A stretch of DNA of 64,000 bases from Phylloscopus collybita (lineage: Eukaryota > Chordata > Aves > Passeriformes > Phylloscopidae). Below are positions 56,531-64,000 of this stretch, one piece after another. Both the position numbers and the translations under genes were made by a program. The notes under the pieces were generated by a model. It was not told the origin of the DNA. It saw only the letters and a list, made by a program, of their open reading frames with translations, and ran no database searches. The DNA lies in contig JAJNNQ010000031.1 of assembly GCA_027886175.1 (NCBI GenBank), positions 1,836,501 to 1,900,500 of the forward strand. Reading direction: 5' to 3'. Every line of letters begins with the position of its first letter. The stretch's first letter is position 1.

Positions 56531-59500
56531 TGAAACCCCTGGGATGTGGAGCAGAGAGATTTGGAAATTCCAAATTTGGAATTTGGAAATTCCAAAAACC
56601 CCAATTTCCATTCTCCAGAAGCCACGATGCCATCCAGTGCTGGTGGCACTTTGGATGCCCTTGCTCCAGGTAAATTCCTGAAAGGGTCAAACTCCATGTG
56701 AAGGGATGTGAAAACCACAAAACAGCTTTTGGGGCCAGAAATGGGAGCAAATCCCAAGGTTTTGGCTGCTGGGAGTGTGGATTGCCCTGAGGGCGTTGCT
56801 CCTGTGAACAAGGCAAGGAGCAGAGCAGTTCCCCTGGGTGACAAATTGTGTGATAAAACTAAAAAAAAAAAAAAATTAAACAAACCACTGCACAAAAAAA
56901 TTATTAATCCTACTGTGCTGTAGGAATATGAATTTTTGGGATTGCTGTGCTTGGGGCTAAAGATTTAGGGATCTGCATGAGGCACTGCAGGGTTTTATTT
57001 TAGGTGAAGCTCCTCCTGGGACAGCAGGCACAGATTGACTGGACCTTGTGGCAATAATTTGGGGGATTTTAGCATTCCTTGGTTAATTTATGAGGAGGAT
57101 ATATGGAGCTCCAGGGACAAGAATTGCCCAGGGAGCGTGGGGAAGGGAAAAGCCCTGGGGTTGTAGCTCTTCTCCATAGGATTGAATTCAGGAATGTTTG
57201 TTTTGCCAGCAGAGCCTGCAGCCATCAGAGATTTGTCATCTACAGGTGCAAGACTTGGGGAAAAAAAAAAAAAAAAAAAAAAAGAAACCTGGGATTCCCA
57301 TATAGTTTGCAGTGCCTGAGATTTTTAGGAATTAGTAGCTACAATTTTGGAGCTGCCTTTGGAAACCTCCTGGGAATTCCATCTCCTCCTGAGCTTTCCC
57401 CTGGCAGCTGAAGGGGCCCAGGACTCCACCTTGATCCTCCTCTGAATAAAACCTCAGAGTTTAATTAATAAAACCTCAGAGTTTAAGTAATAAAACCTCA
57501 GAGTTTAAGTAATAAAACCTCAGAGTTTAATTAATAAAACCATCTCAAGAGGAGGAGCTCAGTGCTGTGCCAAGCTGGGCCCGAGCCTCTGTGCACATCA
57601 AACCTGCTCGGGGAACTCGGGAAGCTCCGGATTAAACCACCCCGGAGTTTTTCCAAATCTCTCTGCTCAGAGGCTCCCAGCTCCGTGGAAAATGTTCAAA
57701 TATTAATTGGGATAGGGCTGGGAGTGCAGGTGTTTCCCTCCCCTCTTCTCCCAGGCCTCCCCCACGAGGCTGCTTGGCCCTTCCCGTGTTTTCCTGCCGA
57801 ATATTCCGTACCCAGGGACTCAGCTGTGCACAGGCAGCTGGGAGGAGATGTGCCTGAAAATAAAGTAAAATTCCAAAGTCAGGGAAGAGGAGGAGCTGCC
57901 TCCAAAGTCCTGTTTGGCTCTCGAACCCCCCTGCAGGGGCTGAGCTCTTGGAGCCTTGCCCTGGAGAAGGGAAGGTGGTGGTTGCATCTTACCAGAGCTG
58001 AACTTCTATATAAATTAATTATAATTATTTTAACTGGTTAGATAGAGAGATTACACACTGATAATCGTGTTTTCCTGCTGTTTCTGGCCACACAGGACTA
58101 AGCCCAGGAGTTTTAGGAGCTGGGATAGTGTGGCAGGAGGGGCAGGGAATGCGCTGCCCTCTGTAAGCTGGACACGAGGGTGGAAGAATTGTTTCCACCC
58201 TTTCAATAAAGCAGAGAATCCTTTCCAAAATCCCCCTGCATGGATCCTACACCCACAATAAAACTACAGAAGGATTTTTTCAGGATTAATCCATCTTGGG
58301 GATGTGGGGTGACAGCATGAGCTGTTCTCAATAACACTGAATGAAAATAAGCAATTAATCTGACAGTGATGTTCAGATTCCAGGCTGGCATTTCTGCCAA
58401 GAAAGGGATGTGCCAGGAATGGCTGGCACCGTTTGGGGCAGCCCTTTTCAGCCCAGAACAACCTGTGCTCCAGGTGTTTGTGTCCCACCTGTCCCAGATC
58501 CAGGTATTTTCACTCAGCATTCCACGTGACCTCCATCCCTGGGTGGCACAGGATGGAGCTCAGGGCCTTGTCCCCAGCTCAGGGGTCTGTCCTGCCCCAG
58601 GACCTCTCCAGGTGCTGCTGGAGGAGTGGCTGTCACCTCCCAGGGATGCAGGTGTGCCCTCCCCCAGCCTCCCAGGACCCCCAATATCCTGCTGGGAAGG
58701 TTTCCTGCTCAGCCTGTGCTGCCCAAGGGAGCAGCTCCACGTGTGGGTTAACTCTTGGAGTGCTGGGCAGCAGCGTTTCCCTTCACACCCACAGATGACA
58801 AACACTTCCCACCTCCCTTGGAGGAAAAAGCTTCCCTTAGCTTTAAAAAAATATCATTAAAGCTTTAAAAAAATCCCTTCTGTTTTGACAGCATTAATTA
58901 TTTTTCTGGATTTTTTTTTTTTCCCCCTGAATTTTTGATTATCTGCAAGCCACTTTCTGCAGGAATTGTTGTTTTGGGGTTGAGAAAGCTGCAGAAACTC
59001 AAGCTCCAGGCTGATATTTGAGCAGGATCAAGTCCCACACGGAGCCTGGGCGATGGATTCCAGATGTTTGCAGCTGTCACGTGGTAGCAGTTGATTTTAT
59101 AAGTAATAGAGCTCCTTGAGTATCTGATCTTGGCAGCGAGCCCCACTTTTGACTACAGAGAAACTGCAGGAAGTTAGAAAGTGCAGGACAAAGGAGTATT
59201 TTTAGCTAACTCAGCTGTGAAACTGCGGAGGGAGGCTGGGTTGGAGGAGCAGGATGGGGATGTGCTGAGGGCACTCGCTCAGGTTCCTGCTGCTCAGGGC
59301 ACAAAAGAAACAAAATCCCTTCCTTTCACAGCCTCTGCCAGGAGTGGTCCTACACCAGCACTTGGATAAGTTCCTCTCTCTAAGTTGTCTCACCCTTTTC
59401 CTGGTCCTGCCTGAGAGGGCAGCAAGGTCTGAAGGCCCTGCCCTCATTCCCGGTCCCCAACAGCTTCCTGAAAGCCCATTTGGTGTTTTTCCTGTCACTG

Positions 59501-59545
59501 AAGTGACATCTCCTGACCACAGGGCTTGTTTAGTGCAGGTCCTGA
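56531..59545. other. Intergenic, nothing recognised
   Basis: Contains an A-run at 57260-57282 and a 22-bp array at 57445-57545. No gene. Confidence 0.55.
57445..57545 (+). repeat. 22-bp tandem array, five copies
   Basis: AATAAAACCTCAGAGTTTAA plus two bases, at 57445, 57467, 57489, 57511 and 57533 (last partial). Each copy carries AATAAA. Confidence 0.95.
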
Positions 59546-59770
59546 GGTCCCAGAATGGTTTGGATTGGAAGGGACCTTAAATCCCACCCCATTCCAACCC
59601 CAACACCTTCCACTGTCTCAGGCTGCTCCATGTTCTGTCCAACCTGCCTTTGGACACTTCCAGGGATCCAGGGACAGCCACAGCTTCTTTATAGGGTCTC
59701 CCCAGCCTCCCAGCCAGGAATTCCATCCCAATACCCCACCTAAATTTCTCCTCCTTCACTTTGAGCCCGT
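59546..59770 (-). mobile_element. CR1 3' fragment
   Basis: CCCAGAATGGTTTGGATTGG AAGGGACCTTAAATCCCACC, then collinear CR1 to TTGAGCCCGTTACTCCTTG. Confidence 0.9.
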
Positions 59771-60104
59771 TACTCCTTGAATAGAATTTCTCCAAAGGCA
59801 GAGCAGTCCCTCAGCCTTGTTCCTGCCTGCTGACAAATCACCAGAGCCCCGTGAAGGGCACATTCCAGTGGGAAATACAGCCCAGAGCATCCCACCATCC
59901 ATCCCACCTGCTGCCCCGTGTGAGGAACACAAACCACAGCCACAGGCCTGGAAATTGCTCTTGATTTATGCTCCACGTGTGCGTTTTTAAAAACAGCCCC
60001 GTTGGACCAGCGTGGAGGGGAGAAAGAGCAGCCCAGAAGGGCTGGTCTGGATTTGGGAAGGGGGGTCTGGAATCAGTCAGTGGATGGTGACAAATTGCTT
60101 TTTA

Positions 60105-60165
60105 AAATTATTAATACTATTACTATTACTACTACTATTATTGCTAATATTATTACTATTAATTG
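60105..60165 (+). repeat. (ATT/ACT)n microsatellite
   Basis: ATTACTATTACTACTACTAT and related triplets. Confidence 0.85.
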
Positions 60166-60302
60166 GTCTATACGTTTCATTATTAAACTGTTCTTACCTT
60201 GATGTACAAATTTGACTTTGATCCTCCTCCTCAGTCAACCAGAAGGAGGGAGAAGAGTGAGTGGCCCTGAGGTTCATCGTCTCCAGCTGGGCTTAAAACT
60301 GA

Positions 60303-60910
60303 CACGTGGTGGTGGCACCTTGTGTGGTGGTGGCATCTTCTCAGAGTGGCACCTGGCATGGCAGTGGCACCTTCTGTCACAGTGACAGCTTGTGGGGGGG
60401 TGGCACCTTCCATTGTGGTGGCAGATTGAGTGGTGGTAGCATCTGGAGTGGTGGTGGCACTTTCTATCATGGTAGCACCTTCCATCATGACAGCACCTTG
60501 AGTGTTGGTGGCATCTTCTCTGTGGTGGCATCTTTTCTGTGGTGGCACCTTGCTTGGCAGTAGCACCTTCTGTCACAGTGACAGCTTTTGGGGTGGTGGC
60601 ACCTTCCACCCCTTGTGTGGTGGTGGCATCTTCTCTGTGGCACCTTCCAAAGAGGTGGAACCTTGTGTGGTGGTGGCGTCTTCCATCGTGGTGACACCTC
60701 ACATGGTGGTGGCACCTTCCACTGTAGTGGCACCTTGTGTGATGGCGGCACCTTGCATGGTGGTGGCATCTTCCATTGTGGTGGCACCTTGAGTGGTGGT
60801 GGCACTTTAAGTGGTGGCACTCACAGTAGCACCTTCCATCATGGTGACACTTTGCGTGATGGTGGCACCTTCCACTTGAGGCGGTGTCTTCTACCACAGT
60901 GGCACCTTCT
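60303..60910 (+). repeat. GGTGGCACCTT minisatellite, about 600 bp
   Basis: GTGGTGGCACCTTCCAT-type units of about 18-20 bp. A longer block, from GGCAGTGGCACCTTCTGTCA to GTGACAGCTT, occurs at about 60361 and again at about 60556, showing a second level of repetition. The minus strand reads as a Cys-His-rich pattern (CHHH, RCHH) only because of the repeat. Confidence 0.9.
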
Positions 60911-61805
60911 CCAGCCTCCTGGTGGTTCTCCAGCTCCTGCTCCTGCCTCCAGCTGAGCCTGTCCCCAAGCTGTCCCCATGGCCACCGACCCTTCGCTGTC
61001 CCAGCATCTCCTTTCCATATCCAGGTGGAGAAGCCCCTCAGGGATTTGCTCAGCTGTCACCCACAGGTGGCTCCTACCACATCCAGGGTGTTTTATGGAC
61101 ACGGCCCTGGGCTCCTCATTGCTGACCACCTCTGGTGACACCCCGCTGCAGAAGCTCTCTGTGTTTACTGACAAAATTATTGCTTGACGAGCCGAGCAGA
61201 GACGGAGGGCAGCGGGGTGATGGCACATTAATACTTGATAAGGTTGGCAAAAAGCCACCGCCATTATCTGCCCTGAACTCCCATGTAAAACATGCCTGGG
61301 GACTTTTCCATTTGAATTAAAGCTTTAGGTTTGGAAAAAGGGGGGAAAAGAGAAGAGGAAAAAAAAAAAAAAAAAAAAAAAAAAGAAAAAGCCCTCTTCA
61401 AATCAGAAGATCTCTCAACGGTTGTTTCAGCGCTTAATAACGTGCACTGCTAAAAAGGTGCTTTTAATTCAAGGCTGAATTTTAATCTCGCAGGCACGGG
61501 GTTGGGTGTACTTTCATCTGCCTGGCCAGGGAGCCCTCCATTATCACATTTAAATTCCAGAAGTAATTAGAGGCTGCCAGCGGATCCTCTCTTAACCTTC
61601 TGTTCGTTAAGGAAAACAAATTGAGTTCCCGGCGTCTTTCATTATCGGCCGCCATCCTCCGCCGTCCCCGCGGCTCTGCTCCGAAACCGCTCCAATTTAA
61701 TGATTCCCAGAGCTGCTGGGGGATGGACCCGTCCTCTGCTGGGACCCCGGGGGTCCTGCCTCGGAAAAACCAGCTCGGTCCTTCCCCTGGAAAACAAAGA
61801 AACGC
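60911..61805. other. Intergenic, nothing recognised
   Basis: Contains an A-run at about 61361-61385 and a short CpG-rich piece near 61640-61690. No gene. Confidence 0.5.
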
Positions 61806-61807
61806 CG

Positions 61808-61870
61808 CGGAATGGTTGGGATTGGGAGGGACCTTCAGGATCGTCGAGTTTGACCTCCCTGTCGTGGGCA
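61808..61870 (-). mobile_element. CR1 3' end fragment
   Basis: GGAATGGTTGGGATTGGGAG GGACCTTCAGGATCGTCGAG TTTGACC. Confidence 0.65.
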
Positions 61871-62089
61871 TGGCCAGCACAGGAGGTCAGGGAAAAGCAG
61901 GAGAATGTGGCAAAATGCTGATGGATTTAATTGGTGAATGCAGCTTTGCCAGAAGCATGGGAGGCCGTTCGTGGAGAAGGAATGCTCTGGTGTCCCTCAG
62001 CATCGTGGCAGGTCCTTGGAGCACGGCAGCAATCCTGGGGTTTAGCAGCCTGGGGGAATGAATCCAGGGAGGAAAGGCTTGGAGCCCTC

Positions 62090-62640
62090 CTGAAGGCAGG
62101 GGTTGGTTATGTCCAGCTGGAGGTCACACACTGGGGACAGCCAGGCCACCATCACTGTCACCTGAACAGGACCATCACAGGGCTGGTTATGTCCAGCTGA
62201 GGTCACACAGTGGGAACAGCTGGGCCACCATCACTGTCACCTGAACAGGACCATCACAGGGTTGGTTATGTCCAGCTGAGGTCACACAGAGGGGACAGCC
62301 AGGCCACCATCACTGTCACCTGAACAGGACCATCACAGGGTTGGTTATGTCCAGCTGAGGTCACACAGAGGGGACAGCCAGGCCACCATCACTGTCACCT
62401 GAACAGGACCATCACAGAGTTGGTTATGTCCAGCTGAGGTCACACAGAGGGGACAGCCAGGCCACCATCACTGTCACCTGAACAGGACCATCACAGGGTT
62501 GGTTATGTCCAGCTGAGGTCACACAGAGGGGACAGCCAGGCCACGACTGCTGTCACCTGAACAGGACAATCACAGGGTTGGTTATGTCCAGCTGGAGGTG
62601 ACAGAGGGGACAGCTGGGCCACCACTGCTGTCCCCTGAAG
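62090..62640 (+). repeat. 79-bp minisatellite, seven copies
   Basis: GGTTATGTCCAGCTGAGGTC, ACACAGAGGGGACAGCCAGG and CCACCATCACTGTCACCTGA ACAGGACCATCACAG recur at 62105, 62185, 62264, 62343, 62422, 62501 and 62580, a near-constant period of 79 bp with few changes, so recently homogenised. Confidence 0.95.
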
Positions 62641-62899
62641 AGCACAGAGACAGTTCCTGTGCAGACCTCCAGGAATGAGCTCATTTTTTCCTGGGAAAAG
62701 AGGAAGTTTTCCTTCCAGTGACCACCTGCTGGACACTCGTGGCTGCACCGGGCAGAAATGGATTCACAAAGGAGAGGAGCAGGAATGTTCCTGTCTGATG
62801 GGAAACTCTGGATCCTGCACGGAGGAAACACAGTGATTGTCATCGTTGTCATAGAGACCCTGGAACTGCAGCTTCCTCCGGGATTTACATGGATCATTG

Positions 62900-63060
62900 A
62901 ACACCAGAATGGGTTGGGATGGAAGGGAACTTAAAGCTCATCCAGTCCCACCCCCCTGGCCATGGGCAGGGACGTTTCCCACTATCCCAGGGTGCTCCAA
63001 GCCCCGTCCAACCTGACCTGGGACACTTCCAGGGGCAGCCACAGCTTCTCTGGGATACAG
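62900..63060 (-). mobile_element. CR1 3' fragment
   Basis: CACCAGAATGGGTTGGGATG GAAGGGAACTTAAAGCTCAT and collinear sequence to CCACAGCTTCTCTGGGATAC. Confidence 0.9.
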
Positions 63061-63670
63061 GTCTGTACACATGGATCTCCATGGCTCGTCAGGACTCGCA
63101 CAGGAAGCCGGCTGGAAGCAGGGAATTCACTTGCTCTTTAAATGCAGATGATGTTGTTAAACCCAAAACGAGGAGAAGAGAGGCATTAAAATGGAAAGGA
63201 ATCCGAGCGAGTGCTTTGATATGATGATAAAAGAGGGGTTTTTTTTTTGATTGCGGCTCTCCCAGCGGTATCTGCCACCAGCACGGGAAACCTCAGGGAA
63301 TGGGAGCCTTTGGAACTGCTCCTGGCACACTGGGGATGTGTGGATTCAGGCCAGGGAGAGGCTGGGCCTCTGTGTGTATTCAGGAAATTAATGAGGGTGT
63401 TGGAGAGGTAAATTTGCCACGGAGCTGCTCGGGGAGGGTTCCAGAGGGTTTCCCGATGGAATTGTGGGGTCACGGGGCTGAGTGAGGGCAGGTTTGTCCC
63501 TGACATATTCAGGATTTGATGGGCTGCATATCAGACACCCTCTTCTTATATGCAGACCCCACCAGGGAATTATTGTATATTTTTTTGGGAAAATTTTTCT
63601 ATGATTATCATTGTCCGTGATTATTGTGATTCCCTTTTAGGGTGGCTCCCTTTTAGGGTGGCTCCCTTTT
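63061..63670. other. Intergenic, nothing recognised
   Basis: A short T-run at 63239-63249; no gene. Confidence 0.5.
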
Positions 63671-63674
63671 ATGA

Positions 63675-63735
63675 TTCCCTGGCACAGGGTGCCCCTGGAT
63701 CCCTGAAAGCGTCCAAGACCAGGCTGGATCTAAAA
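63675..63735 (+). mobile_element. CR1 fragment
   Basis: CCTGGCACAGGGTGCCCCTG GATCCCTGAAAGCGTCCAAG ACCAGGCTGGA is CR1 in plus orientation, ending at the A-rich tract. Confidence 0.7.
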
Positions 63736-63739
63736 GTAC

Positions 63740-63915
63740 AGAAAAAAAAAAAAACAAAAAAAACCCAAAAAAAACAAAAAAAAACAAAAACAAAAACAAA
63801 AACAAAAACAAAAACAAAAAACCAAACAAACAAACAAAAAAAAAAACCCAAAAAAAACCAAAACAAAAAAACCCAGAAGAAGCACCAAGAAAAAAGAAGG
63901 AAAAAAAAAATTCAG
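63740..63915 (+). repeat. A-rich tract with (CAAAAA)n
   Basis: CAAAAA hexamers, CCAAAAAA units and A-runs. The poly-Lys/Thr and poly-Phe frames in it are artefacts. Confidence 0.95.
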
Positions 63916-64000
63916 CACTGAGGAGGAGAAAGCAGAAAAAGCTTCAAGAAAAAAGTTTCATCTTTCCAGGAATACAAATCCCACATTTATTCCCACTGTT

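Noticed and set aside
60274..60897. 207-codon Cys-His-rich minus frame resembling a metal-binding protein
   Set aside because: The pattern follows entirely from the GGTGGCACC repeat, with no splice sites or conserved ends.

Overview
The window is vertebrate nuclear DNA, almost certainly from a bird and probably a passerine. The evidence is compact spliced genes, many 3' fragments of CR1 LINEs in both orientations (including one about 0.8 kb long with its terminal octamer repeats), a probable retroviral solo LTR, CpG-island promoters and a very high density of minisatellites. There are no bacterial-style genes. Most long open frames are read-throughs of tandem repeats or CR1 pieces.

Three protein genes can be recognised from conceptual splicing and remembered family sequences. 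TNFAIP6 (TSG-6) is on the minus strand and only partly inside: exon 1 (signal peptide) at 7213-7306 and exon 2 (start of the Link module) at 1140-1277; later exons lie off the left edge. NMI (N-myc and STAT interactor) is on the plus strand with eight coding exons between 25070 and 30352 and a non-coding first exon ending at 22552 in a CpG island. RBM43 is on the plus strand with three clear coding exons between 35217 and 36776 and a CpG-island promoter near 33.2-33.5 kb. This is the mirror image of the human 2q23 order RBM43-NMI-TNFAIP6, so the synteny is conserved and compacted.

The genes fit together as a cytokine-responsive cluster. NMI and RBM43 each carry a strong IRF/ISRE-type element in the promoter (22436-22453 and 33318-33335). 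TNFAIP6 has a TATA-like box, a C/EBP-type site and a consensus AP-1 site. NMI and RBM43 also share a related module (NID/RRM-like) that ends at the same phase-1 intron position, twice in NMI and once in RBM43, which suggests a common origin.

Layout: 0.3-3.0 kb, four minisatellites around TNFAIP6 exon 2, one of them grown inside a CR1 element; 3-7.2 kb, rest of TNFAIP6 intron 1; 7.2-7.5 kb, TNFAIP6 exon 1 and promoter; 7.5-22.1 kb, intergenic with CR1 fragments, a 363-bp tandem duplication and a purine tract; 22.1-30.4 kb, NMI; 32.2-33.2 kb, a second GGGACA-type minisatellite leading into the RBM43 promoter; 33.2-36.8 kb, RBM43; 36.8-64 kb, no recognisable gene, but many minisatellites, CR1 pieces and LTR-like sequences. 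Exon limits are read by eye from splice consensus and reading phase; no alignment or RNA evidence was available.
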